From NCBI RefSeq assembly GCF_000150275.1, contig NW_002060959.1:316172-380171 (forward strand): a DNA stretch of 64,000 bases, written 5' to 3'. A model generated the notes under the pieces. That model had not been told where the DNA came from and searched no databases. It saw nothing but the letters and a program-made list of their open reading frames with translations. How positions within the stretch are numbered: the stretch's first letter is position 1; each line of letters starts with the position of its first letter. Source of the stretch: Trichoplax adhaerens. Lineage: Eukaryota; Placozoa; Uniplacotomia; Trichoplacea; Trichoplacidae. Positions 23,961 through 35,082 of this stretch are shown here, piece after piece. The translations under genes were made by a program, and so were the position numbers.

Positions 23961-25405
23961 AACTCTATTTCGTAATTGTATATAATCTTGGCTAAAACAA
24001 TTTTAAGTTCTTCTAACGCAAAATTCTTTCCAATACAATTACGTGGACCTGCAGAAAACGGGATATAATCATATGCATCTCGTTTTTGGATATTCTCTTC
24101 TGAGAAACGTAACGGATTAAAACGGTCTGGTTCAGGCCAAATTTCTGACCTGCGAGCGAGAATATACAGTTGTATAACGATATGTGTACCAGGTGGTAAT
24201 ACTTTACCGTTTATTTCAACGTAATCGTCTAATTTCCTTTCAATATTCGGTACAACAGCATATAAACGCATGGCTTCTTTAATACACATTAACGTATAGG
24301 CTAATTTATTATTTAAGTCGTCCCACTCTAAATCATCTTTATGATTTAATATAGCATCGGCCTCTTCTCTAACTTTAGCTTGATGCTCGGGATTCTTTGC
24401 TAAGCAATATAGCGTCCACGATAACGCACTCGAGGTCGTATCATGGCCAGCAAACATAAATGTATTAATTTCATCATTGATTTCTTTGTCACTTAAGCAA
24501 TTACCATCCTCATCACGTGTTTGTAAAATAATATCAATAAAATCCAAACGGCGCTTTTGATTACTGTCATACTGATTTGTATTTTCTTTCAAGAGTTGCC
24601 TTTTTTCACGAATAATTTTCTCTGTAAATTGATGGACGAATTTACAAAGTCGATAATATCGTCTACCACTTTCCGTTAATCGATATAACCAATCGACGTA
24701 ACCTGTGATCCGAAATAATCTTTCTGTAATTAGATAACTTAATTGATAAACAGCATTGACATACGGATGTCTTTCATGAGCTGTTTGACAATCGATTTTA
24801 AGTGAAAAAGCACTTTGCAAGATAACATCGAAGGCTAATAATTTCATATCTTCGTACAAATTGAAACTAGCATGATTGTCGGCATGCTTATTCCATTTCT
24901 GTATAAGAACATCGGTACAGCGATTATGTATGGAAACATATGACTTTAATATATCGAAATGGAACGCATTGGTTAATAATCTTCTATTCCTACCCCATTT
25001 ATTACCATTGACGCCGATTAATCCATCACCTAGCCATGTTTTAAGCCAAGCATAACTCCAATCTCCTTTTGGCGCGGATGATTTAATAATACTTCGAGCT
25101 GCATCAGCGTTATTACAGAATAGAAAGGGATAGAGGCCATACCAGTGAACGAAACAAGTCTTATACTCGGTAGATCGCTTTTCAAGCATTTGAACACATT
25201 GCTCGTTAGGTTGAGTTAACTCTTTTAAATGGCCGAAAAACCAATGCTTGGGAGGACTAGGGAATTGCTTGAGCGCCTTACATATTTCAAGATACTGGCG
25301 AATATCATCTCTTCGCTGTAATATTAAACTAACAACAAGGACTATTAATATAGTCAATAATGTGATAAAAATAGATATCATCTCGTTAACGTTACAATAT
25401 AGCAA
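23876..25405 (-). CDS. Cytochrome P450, CYP4-like, intronless
   Basis: A single 509-codon exon giving a full-length microsomal P450. Residues about 8-29 form an N-terminal membrane anchor, followed by a proline hinge (FPSPPKH). I-helix motif AGHDTT is at 319-324, the ExxR pair at E377/R380, and the heme-binding loop FSAGPRNCIG has its Cys ligand at C457. FNPLRF lies before the loop. The I-helix and heme regions look like clan 4 (CYP4F/CYP4V), which act as fatty-acid omega-hydroxylases. Many CYP4s have Glu just before GHDTT that bonds covalently to heme; here it is Ala319, so that bond is not expected. Most genes in this window have many introns, so the intronless structure suggests retroposition or intron loss. 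It is divergent from dehalogenase 1. The substrate is unknown. Confidence 0.95.
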   Translation of the reverse strand: MLYCNVNEMISIFITLLTILIVLVVSLILQRRDDIRQYLEICKALKQFPSPPKHWFFGHLKELTQPNEQCVQMLEKRSTEYKTCFVHWYGLYPFLFCNNADAARSIIKSSAPKGDWSYAWLKTWLGDGLIGVNGNKWGRNRRLLTNAFHFDILKSYVSIHNRCTDVLIQKWNKHADNHASFNLYEDMKLLAFDVILQSAFSLKIDCQTAHERHPYVNAVYQLSYLITERLFRITGYVDWLYRLTESGRRYYRLCKFVHQFTEKIIREKRQLLKENTNQYDSNQKRRLDFIDIILQTRDEDGNCLSDKEINDEINTFMFAGHDTTSSALSWTLYCLAKNPEHQAKVREEADAILNHKDDLEWDDLNNKLAYTLMCIKEAMRLYAVVPNIERKLDDYVEINGKVLPPGTHIVIQLYILARRSEIWPEPDRFNPLRFSEENIQKRDAYDYIPFSAGPRNCIGKNFALEELKIVLAKIIYNYEIELDPARQVTRYYSVISQPTDGIWIKIKRR

Positions 25406-26492
25406 TTATTTCTGAGATAAAGAGCAGAAAGTGAAAGAAAATGTCTAATGGTTATGACCACGTCTGGTAAAGTAAGTTGTACAAGTTACACCATCCTCAG
25501 ACCGCTTTTATACTAATATTGACAAGCTAATTTTACACATGGCGCTGATTTAGCCCATAGTAGACTTGCATAGCAGTTATACTATGATACTGTAGAAATA
25601 AGTATTACGATGTTTGATGTATAAATCGATATGTAGCGAATAGTATAGCCTCTAATCAACTTATTAATATGTAATTTATTCTGTATCTCTTTTGTTATTT
25701 AGGATTCTTTTGTATATCGTCAATAATATGGCGAAAACCGATATCATCTTGTCACGGTTGCAAATTCATAATTCTTTCCTTAATTAAAAGTTTGCGAAAA
25801 GCGAAAGATTATGACTGAAACCATGACTGATAGAATAAACTACACATACCAATAACGCTTTCTTCAGACTATTTTTGTACTCGTCGAAACAATCTCATTG
25901 CCACTCATCGCATTTGTATAACCTTCACTAGATTGGAGTAGCAACTTTTCTCTATTGCTGTAGGAATAGTTATTACTTTTACTGTCGATGTAACAAATTA
26001 AAAGTCAGATACAAAAGACAGAATGGATATTACAATTGTTAATTTCGATTCCTCTCAAGCATCCCAGACAGAACTATAAATATTCCATTCCCTATTCTAC
26101 TCATTAGACAACTAGACCACATATCACGAGCAGCAGGATTCAAAGCAATTTATTACTAGCCTTGAAAAACATGTAGTCATCCATTTAATTTCCTCTTTCT
26201 ATGCAACAAATGATACGCATGTATGTTATATATATATATATATCTTAGCATATATATAATAATTAATTTAAATTGTAGCGAATTATTATATAAATATATA
26301 AATACATATATATTATCTGATATGTTATATATATATAAGCCGAGATCGTAGAGGTCTCATAAAGTCTCATATGGAGTAAGACTTCCGGACGGACGCAAGA
26401 GCAAGCATCTTCACAGTGCAAGGCTTCAGTATATTAGTTTGGGTACTGTAAGAGTGAGACAGAAGTCCTACAGTATCTGAGATCTCTGCAAG
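25406..26492. promoter_or_regulatory. Divergent intergenic region, P450 and dehalogenase 1
   Basis: It holds the promoters of both flanking genes. 26221-26336 is a TA-rich low-complexity run with (TA)n stretches. The dehalogenase start sits in 'gcaagATGGcatcc', a strong AAGATGG context. No gene is seen. Confidence 0.55.
26221..26336. repeat. TA-dinucleotide low-complexity tract
   Basis: Two (TA)n runs, near 26226-26243 and 26325-26338, with AT-rich sequence between. They lie 160-270 bp upstream of dehalogenase 1. Confidence 0.8.
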
Positions 26493-27714
26493 ATGGCATC
26501 CAAAACGATTGCGAATATGGCTGGTAGAGTACCTATTAGCACATTTTCAAAGCAAAAACAAGTCCAACACATGATCAAGAAATTGACAATCTTCGATGCT
26601 GAAATGGCGTATATTGATACAGGTAGTTATGACTCAGAACTGTTCATTCTAGAAGTAGAATACAGTAATCACTTCAGATTGTACATTAATTTTGACAAGG
26701 GAATAAACTGTGATGAGCCTAGCTGTAGCTTATGTTGTTATCCAAATTTAACGTCAAAGTAATTATTCAACATAATAATCAATCATGGATTACTACAAAT
26801 TCAATCTTAAAGTATTCAATTGGAAAACTTGCATGAATAATATGTTATAAGAATGAAATTGTGAACTTCGATTTCTAATATGATTATGTCAATTCTCAAT
26901 CTTAGGTTCTGGTCGAGGTGATCCTGTAGTTTTCTTTCATGGCAACCCGACTTCAACTTATCTTTGGCGGAACATTATTCCTATTGTGAGCGATCAATAT
27001 CGATGCCTAGCACCCGATCTTGTTGGTATGGGCAACTCGACAAAGATTGTATCAGAGTATCGTTATGCCGATCATTATAATTATATCGAGCAGTGGATGG
27101 ATCAAGTCCTACCCAGTGGTAGGGTTAATATTGTATGCCATGATTGGGGCTCTGGAATCGCTTTCAATTGGTGTTATAGGCATCCAGAACGTGTCAACAG
27201 TATCGTCTTTATGGAAGCCTTAGTTGGACCATCGTCTTGGAAAGGATTTCCATCAATTTCACGTAAGGCATTCCAGCGACTACGATCAAAAGAAGGTGAA
27301 AAGATGGTACTTGATGACAACTTTTTTATAGAAAAACTCTTACCTCTCAGTATCATGCGTAAACTCAGTGACGAAGAGATGGAATGTTATCGTCGACCTT
27401 TCGTACAAATGGGGGAAGCACGCCGACCTACCTTGACATTTCCTCGTGAGATTCCATTTAGAGAAGATGGTCCAGCAGATGTTTTCGAAATTGTCGTAAA
27501 CTATTCCAAATGGTTATCCAAAAGTACCGTACCTAAATTATGCATACTTGCTGAGCCTGGCTTTTTCTCCAAGGGAATTCAAAAGTTTACATCAGCGTGG
27601 AACAATCAACGTTTTGCTACAGTCAAAGGATTGCATTTCTTGCAAGAAGATTCACCAGAAGAAATTGCTCAACTTATTCTCGATTTTCTGCCATCCTTTC
27701 ATTCGAGATTATAG
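26493..27714 (+). CDS. Haloalkane dehalogenase / Renilla-luciferase-like hydrolase 1
   Basis: Two exons, 26493-26622 and 26906-27714 (939 nt, 312 aa), joined at DTG|SGRGD. This is an alpha/beta-hydrolase of the haloalkane dehalogenase group to which Renilla luciferase belongs. The oxyanion region FFHGNPTS is at about 53-60. The nucleophile is D123 in CHDWGSG, the acid is E147 in FMEALVG, and the base is H287 in KGLHFLQED; these correspond to D120, E144 and H285 of Renilla luciferase as I recall them. Asn57 and Trp124 are the expected halide-binding pair. So the active site is complete. Sequence alone cannot decide between dehalogenase and coelenterazine oxygenase activity. No signal peptide, so it is probably cytosolic. 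The intron (283 bp) contains a stray 'gaagtagaatac' word like the left-end repeat family. It is the tandem partner of the gene at 31569-33177. Confidence 0.93.
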
Positions 27715-28164
27715 TTAGGAAGAGTACAAACGATCGAAAGTTTCTTGTCAACATCTGTCATTCTATCATTTATAGAATCACAGTTTGTATTTTAATTTCT
27801 GGCCTAGCTGTGCAGTTAATAACATTAACGGCACGGCCTAGTCTAGCTATTAGTCAGAATGGAATTGCTTGTAACGTTATACAAAGTGTTGCAATCTAGC
27901 GTAGCAAAGTAATTACGCACTTTTAATGCTGCTATCCAGCTAAAAATTTTATATTCCCATTATTAGTCCATTATTTTGTATACGTATGTATAGTATAACA
28001 TAAGCGTTGGGAGATAATGCAATTTTTACTTGATATGTTAACTGTTATGATGATGAAATTGGCTCTATAATGCTAGCCATTTTTGTAATAATAATACAAA
28101 ATTTAGAAAGCAGGTCAAGCCTGGCCCATTAAAGTGAATGGTTTGCATCAATGTCGTCATTGTG
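27715..28164. other. 3' flank of dehalogenase 1
   Basis: AT-rich, no coding exon recognised. The overlapping open frame at 27597-27899 is a shadow of the dehalogenase gene and its flank. Confidence 0.5.
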
Positions 28165-28464
28165 TAGTTTAATTTGTTTTATTTTTTAAGGCGGATTTTA
28201 TTAATCCATTTGGTATGCTGCTAATGGTAAAGGAAGAATGAGAAGTGAAAGGACCTGTGCTTGCTTAGTTATTATTGATGTTGTAGTTAGGAGTTAAAGT
28301 ACTTGAGCTTTGTTTAGTTTAATTCGTTTTATTTTATAAGACGGATTTTATTTATCCAGTTGGTATACTGCTAATAGTAAAGTAAGAATGAGAAGTGAAA
28401 GTACCTGGGGTTACTTAGTTATTATTGATGTTGTAGTTGGAAGTTCAAGTACTTGTGCTTGCTT
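28165..28464. repeat. 150-bp tandem dimer
   Basis: Two direct copies at 28165-28314 and 28315-28464. Both begin 'tagtttaatt' and contain 'cggattttatt', 'gagaagtgaaag' and 'cttagttattattgatgttg'. They are diverged at roughly one base in ten. The open frame at 28388-28618 overlaps the second copy and is not called. Confidence 0.87.
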
Positions 28465-29156
28465 AGTCCTTCTTCTCATGATGCGCGTATCATTCATGAG
28501 CGAAAGGCAGTTTACGCCGAGCTTTATCCTTTTAAGGTTAACCATGAAGAGGTTCTATTTGATCTGCTGTAGAAAGCGTATAAGACTAGTTCTCTGCATT
28601 TTCTTAGGAACACTTTAATGCACTAGCATTTTATCTATTCAAAGCGCAGGCATAAATAATTACTATAAGCATTGCATACAGCCATGAAGGTGTATACGCA
28701 GGTAGGTAGACAAGGTCACGGAAGTTGATGGGAATGCCTGTGCATTTTCGATCGACTTTAATCTCTATTTGGACCATCGTCATTTGTAATAATTAATCAA
28801 TATATATACGCATACTACAACATAGATCGTATAAATAAATTGAAGATCGCGACTCGTGACCTTACGCATCCACAACATTAACTGAAGACTGACAAGCATT
28901 TTGGCTACGATTGGGACATCGTCGTCTCTGCTTTTATTAATACTTGTCCTGTATTTCTAATAAAATATTATTGGTACAAGATCTTAGCCTATTCTAAGCT
29001 ATGTCAAGAACAACTGTGTATCCTCAATTTGTTAAGAAATCGGTAGTTCTTTTCGCCATTGTAAGATTTCGCTTATTTCACTTGACTTCAATTTGATCAA
29101 TTTGTTAAAATTAGCGAAACACTATCTTACTGTATCTCACAAAGTGCTTATCTTCA
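28465..29156. other. Intergenic spacer, nothing recognised
   Basis: No coding exon, RNA gene or repeat recognised between the 150-bp dimer and the 198-bp array. Confidence 0.45.
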
Positions 29157-30519
29157 GAGAATTACTAAATTAGTTAATACTGAAGGAATCTTAAAATTGA
29201 TGCGACACAACAGCCATTGATGACAGAATGGAGGCATTAATAATCTTACATTTGCCTACTCAAGGCTCCGGTAGTCCAGTCGCTAAGATATCCTTCCAAT
29301 TCGACATACTATCAATTATCACAGATCTGCAGTTCAAGTACTAGAGTATTACTTAATTAGTTGATACTAAAGGAATCTTAAAATCGACGCGGCACTACAG
29401 CCATCGATGACAGCCTGGAGATATCAATAACCTTGCATTTGCCTACTCAAGCCTTCAGAGGTCCCAGTCGCTACGATATCCTTCCAAATCGATATACTAT
29501 CGATTATTATCAATCATCACAGATTCGCAGTCCAAGTACTAGAGTATTACTTAATTAGTTAACACTGAAGGAATCTTAAAATCGACGCGGCACTACAGCC
29601 ATCGATGACAGCCTGGAGATATCAATAACCTTGCATTTGCCTACTCAAGCCTTCAGAGGTCCCAGTCGCTGCGATATCCTTCCAAATCGATATACTATCG
29701 ATTACTATCAATCATCACAGATTCGCAGTCCAAGTACTAGAGTATTACTTAATTAGTTAACACTGAAGGAATCTTCAAAATAGACGCGGCACTGCAGCCA
29801 TTGATGACAGAATGGAGGCATCAATAATCTTGCATTTGCCTACTCAAGCCTCCAGTGGTCCCAGTCGCTATGATATCCTTCCAATCCGACATACTATCAA
29901 TCATCGCAGATTCGCTGTCCAATTATTAGAGTATTACTTAATTAGTTAACACTGAAGGAATCTTCAAAATAGATGCGGCACTGCAGCCATTGATGACAGA
30001 ATGGAGGCATCCATAATCTCGCATTTGCCTATTCAAGCCTACAGTAGTCCAGTCGCTAAGATATCCTTTCAATCTGACATACTATCAATTACTATCAATC
30101 ATCGCAGATTCGCAGTCCAAGTACTAGAGTATTACTTAATTAGTTAACACTGAAGGAATCTTCAAAATAGACGCGGCACTGCAGCCATTGATGACAGAAT
30201 GGAGGCATCCATAATCTCGCATTTGCCTATTCAAGCCTACAGTAGTCCAGTCGCTAAGATATCCTTTCAATCTGACATACTATCAATTACTATCAATCAT
30301 CGCAGATTCGCAGTCCAAGTACTAGAGTATTACTTAATTAGTTAACACTGAAGGAATCTTCAAAATAGACGCGGCACTGCAGCCATTGATGACAGAATGG
30401 AGGCATCCATAATCTCGCATTTGCCTATTCAAGCCTACAGTAGTCCAGTCGCTAAGATATCCTTTCAATCTGACATATTATCAATTACTATCAATCATCG
30501 CAGATTCGTAGTCCTAGTA
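29157..30519. repeat. Satellite-like array, seven copies of a ~198-bp unit
   Basis: Units start near 29157, 29341, 29539, 29737, 29926, 30124 and 30322. Spacings are 184, 198, 198, 189, 198, 198 and 198 bp. Each unit contains 'agtattacttaattagtta', 'actgaaggaatctt', a 'gcagccattgatgacag' block, 'catttgcctactcaagc' and 'tatcctt'. The last three units are almost identical and the outer copies are more diverged, the pattern of unequal exchange. The period is close to a nucleosome repeat length. No unit carries a conserved open frame. Confidence 0.95.
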
Positions 30520-31568
30520 CTGTAGTGTGCAAAATAATCGTCTTGCCTTGAACTCCAATTTGCATACTATATGCTGCGGAATAAACAGAGGTCAAGCAAT
30601 TACTTTTGCAAAATACAAAATGCAATAGCTCCAAGGGCGTGGTGTCGGTGTATCCGAAAATAATAATAACATGGAGTTATTAACATAGAATAATGTATGC
30701 AGAAAATTGACAAATAGATTGATAATTTATTTATGACTAGAGTTTGCAAACAGATCGCCATTGGGTCGACGTAACATTAGCCTTTAACGCATGATTGTCA
30801 TACGATTGTTCAGCTAGCGCTTAAAGGTATTCCAGCTACTACTCCTTGATTTCTTACCACACGTCGGTAACATTGCTCCTACCGAAAACTCGTTTATTTC
30901 TAGTTTCCAACTGTTAAACTTATCAATCGAACCGCTAATCTCCTTCTCTTTTGTTGCTGTAAGTACCCCCTGAACTAACTAAGAGCTCTCGATTGCTGCA
31001 CTTGCCAATAATCTTTCGTTAGTATCCATTTTGACTACCGTTATAATAGTAAGAATCAACATAAATCAATAAACGGTCATGTACGTCTTATAGTATAGTA
31101 CTGCATAGGTCATGACCTTACCTATTCACAAAGTAAAGCCAAGAATCGCAAACATTTTTCACTAGAAACACATTTCATTTTGGCCATTTTACTTTAGCTC
31201 GCAGGTTGGTAAAGTCATGATGGACTATCATATAAATCAAATTAGTTTAGAATACAGTGAATTTCCGGTGGTGAATAATACACACGCCGAAAATCTGTTA
31301 GTGCACGAGTGATAATAGGAGATGATCTTAATTTTTTAACCCTCAACAGCTGCATCAAATCGTACTACATTAGGATTTTTAGTAGTTCTAGAATCTAGAT
31401 ACTGTGACAAAGAAACACATTATTCAATCTTGAGGCGTTTTTTTTTTTTCTGGTGTTGTAACTACTTGACTAGTTTAACAGTTTTATTAGACAAGCAGTA
31501 AAATTTGACCGATAACTTATAACGTAATCTTCCTATCTTTCCTAGGTGTTTCTTATTGACGCTCGAAG
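30520..31568. other. Upstream region of dehalogenase 2
   Basis: No coding exon recognised. A T-run at about 31438-31450 and a 'tttcctag' acceptor-like site at 31540-31546 lie just upstream of the start codon, so a 5' UTR intron is possible. Confidence 0.45.
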
Positions 31569-33177
31569 ATGGATACAAAATCTGTTTGCCCAATCAGTAC
31601 GTTTTCTACTGATCAAAGTGTTCAACATATGATTAAAAAGTTGAAGGTCTTGAATGCAGAGATAGCTTATGTGGATACAGGTAATATAAAAAGAACGAAA
31701 TAAAGATAGAATATGATAGAGCAAAATTAGTTACCTACAATGCTTTGCTTTTGTAGCTTGCACATCGGATACGTACGTATATGGCTACTAGGGTGTTCAA
31801 TTGTTGAAAGCCCCTTTATTTTTGATCTACATACCTATCCAAGTTCTTTAGAATGCAGTGTGTATTAAGAGAAATTATAGGAGCATTTAAAACATAACAA
31901 CTTTTTCTTTTTCACTCATACCCTGTCTGAGTCCTTGACCCATTAATAAAACATAAATGTTACAGAATACACGCAATGCTTTACGAGTATAAAGCCATAT
32001 TTTTAATCCATGCACATCGCCAAAACACAACTGTAGGAAGCTACTGTTCAGATTGTTACAAAGTATAAGTCAATGATTTAGAATTGCTAGACTTTTGCAC
32101 GACTTTTTTATTATTGCACAATACGAGTATTTATATATACGAGGTTATAGCCTGACCTAGTTTATATGTTGATATATTTTGCAAGATTTTGCTGTCCTAC
32201 ACGAAAAGGAACTGACAGCTTAATTGTCCTTATTGTTTTAAAATCGTTTATCTACTGTAGATATAGCTGTATCTGCTAGTGTCTCATTAACGTGATCAGT
32301 CAATAAAGTAGCAGTTTAAACAGTGCGTAATGGAGCTGTGTTTTCTTAAACTATCATTATTACAGGTGCTGGTAATGGTTATCCAGTCTTGTTCTTTCAT
32401 GGCAACCCTACATCAAGTTATTTATGGCGTAATGTTATTCCACTGGTTAGTAAACAATTTCGATGCCTTGCCCCTGATCTTGTTGGTATGGGTAATTCAA
32501 GCAAAGTAACGACAGGCTATCGAGTCATTGACCACCATAGATACATTGATCAATGGATGGATCAAGTTTTACCCACTGGCAAGGTAAATATTGTCTGCCA
32601 TGATTGGGGTACAAACATTGCTTTCAACTGGTGCCGTAGACATCCTGAGCGAGTAAATTGCATTGTTCATATGGAAGGCATGGTTTTGGTTGGATCATGG
32701 AAGTTTGCCAAACCAGACTTTGCTAAAACCTTTAAAGCATTGAGAACGCCTGACATTGGCGAAAAAATGGTACTCGAAAAGAATATGTTTGTTGAACAGT
32801 TATTACCATCAAGTATTATGCGTAAATTAAGCGAAGAAGAAATGCAATGTTATCGACAACCATTTGTTACTCCCGGTGAAAGCCGTCAACCGATGTTGTC
32901 ATTCCCTCGCGACATTCCTTTTGTAGAAGATGGTCCAGAAGATGTGGCTGAAATTGTCAACTCATATATCAAATGGCTTTCTGAGACACCAGTACCTAAA
33001 CTATGTATCCTTGCTGAGCCTGGCGTCTTCTCTCCTAATATCGAACGTGCTACAAAGTCGTGGAAAAATCAACAGTTTGCAACTGTTAAAGGCCTACATT
33101 TTATGCAAGAAGATTCACCTACTGAAATTGCAGAGCTTGTCATTAATTTTTTATCATCGGAATCCTCTAAAATGTAG
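31569..33177 (+). CDS. Haloalkane dehalogenase / Renilla-luciferase-like hydrolase 2
   Basis: Two exons, 31569-31680 and 32366-33177 (924 nt, 307 aa). The intron falls at the same codon and phase (DTG|AG) as in copy 1, but is longer (685 bp). Motifs: FFHGNPTSSYLW, nucleophile D117 in CHDWGT, acid E141 in HMEGMV, base H282 in KGLHFMQED. So the catalytic triad is intact. The two proteins are colinear over their whole length and clearly arose by tandem duplication; copy 2 has a shorter N-terminus (ISTFSTDQSVQHM against PISTFSKQKQVQHM). The start ATG is in 'cgaagATGGat', similar to copy 1. Same uncertainty on activity as copy 1. Confidence 0.93.
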
Positions 33178-35082
33178 ATTGATTGTTTCAGCCAAATGTT
33201 GAATAATTGCACGTTAACATAGTAGCTGCAGTATAGCAATTTCCACTCGTATCGTTGACAGGCAATCTGTATAGATGTAATGTAGCTAGACATTGTGTAT
33301 TTAGTAGTTTAATGTGTGTACGTATGCTCTCTATATGGCTATGCTTTTTATCGATGTTAGCCAAACTTTGTCTTTGGTTGGTTCTATAGTACAAATCTAA
33401 TTAATCCTGGATTAACATTGTGCCTGCTATGGTCACACGTACAAATTGTAGTATAGTTCCTATTGCTAATTGCTGATAGTGTAGAAATGTTACAATTAAA
33501 TTCGGATAAAACCCATATATAAATTACATGAGCTATTTGCAGCTGACAGACCCTGCTTTTCCAAGTAAAAAACTGTATGGCAATGAGATTGAAAATAAAC
33601 GCAATAATTGTAATCAATTCTACCCTTAATGAATACTAATCTTTAACAAGGATTTTATGACAAGATATTGCAACTATTTTAGCAGAAACTGCAGTAGGCG
33701 CTGACGTAATCAAAATTTAGCCACTAAATCCTTGTACTGTATTGAGCGTACCTTTCCATGTCGGACATATCAAATGTAGGAGAGTCCACGATAGTACTAC
33801 TACATTGCATGACGAGCTATATCTAGCTCAAGGAGAGAAAATTGAGTACAAAGTTATTCTACCAATACTAGTAATAAAGTTAAGTTCAATAGCCGATTAA
33901 AGGTGCATTATATTTACCAATCATCAACAAGCTCTAGATCGTACGCTACATGCATTCTTTCTACAAAGTCAATTCAAATAAAACTACTGACCATTTCAGA
34001 TTAAGGTAAAACTCGGAGTAAACGTTGAGTATGATCCTATTTGTATGGAAGAAGTAGTGGTAAGGTGTACAGTTCGCCTTCTTGACTACAATACCAAGTC
34101 TAATGATTGCATTTAATGGAATAGTCCATATCGAAGTACACCAGCCAATAATGTTTATTATTATTAGATAGTAAATTTCAGTTGCAAATTTATCTCATAC
34201 ATACATATGCACATTCGAATATATCTGTTGGCAGTGTATGTACACAGTTAAAGTAAAAATATGTTTTGGCATTGTAGAGCACCAACATTAGTAGTTCAAT
34301 ACACTATACAGTACAAATTTAGAAACGTACTATGCACTACTGATAGAAGTGCACGCTATAGGTACTTTATAGCTGTACTGGTGACTACCAAATGACGTTG
34401 CAGCAGGTCTATTCGGCTAATTATGAACATTTTCCGCGTTAAAATACTCATCAGACTCAATCTCGAAGACGACTATAACGATCTGGAATATTATTTAAAA
34501 TTTTACACAGAATTACAATAGAAGGAAAATAATATTGAAGAAGAATTACTAATTAAGATTAATAGCAAATGCCTTACTGTTGTACTACATACTGTAATTT
34601 TAAAGGCACATACATATTTTTTAATATCTACGGATTAGTTATAGTATATCAAGTCAACTAACTAAGCTTAAGTAATCAGTGTCGAAAAAAGCCAATGTCA
34701 TTTTAATCACAGTCCGATGTATATTTATAATGCTTTTATCATTATCGCTCCAACTAATACCAGACCCTTGTGGGTTTACATGTCCTTTAACCTTTAACTT
34801 ATCAAAGATATGGACTGTATTCCCTATACAAATGTGATCTGATTACAGCTCTACTAACACATAGATAGATATAAATGTCCATGATGCATCAAGACTGTAC
34901 AAAATCAATACAATTTTAAGCTATAAATGAATATACGTATTCTATTGTTAAATACGTGCATACTTCAGCTGGAACATAAAATTTTGAGAGGCATAGTTTC
35001 TAATTAATACTTGCTTGCCAAACTCTGCAATAGCGGCTTAATTAAAAGAAATGATCCACTCTATCTCAAGTATAATTAAAAG
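33178..35082. other. Convergent intergenic region
   Basis: Between the 3' ends of dehalogenase 2 and NOA1. Several short minus-strand frames (33069-33617) are chance openings over the dehalogenase 3' flank. No domain, RNA gene or clear repeat seen. Confidence 0.5.

Noticed and set aside
27597-27899. 100-codon plus-strand frame overlapping the dehalogenase 3' end
   Set aside because: Out-of-frame shadow; the dehalogenase frame is conserved to its stop at 27714.
29157-30519. CRISPR-like array
   Set aside because: Units are about 198 bp with no short repeat/spacer pattern, in an animal genome; a satellite explains it.
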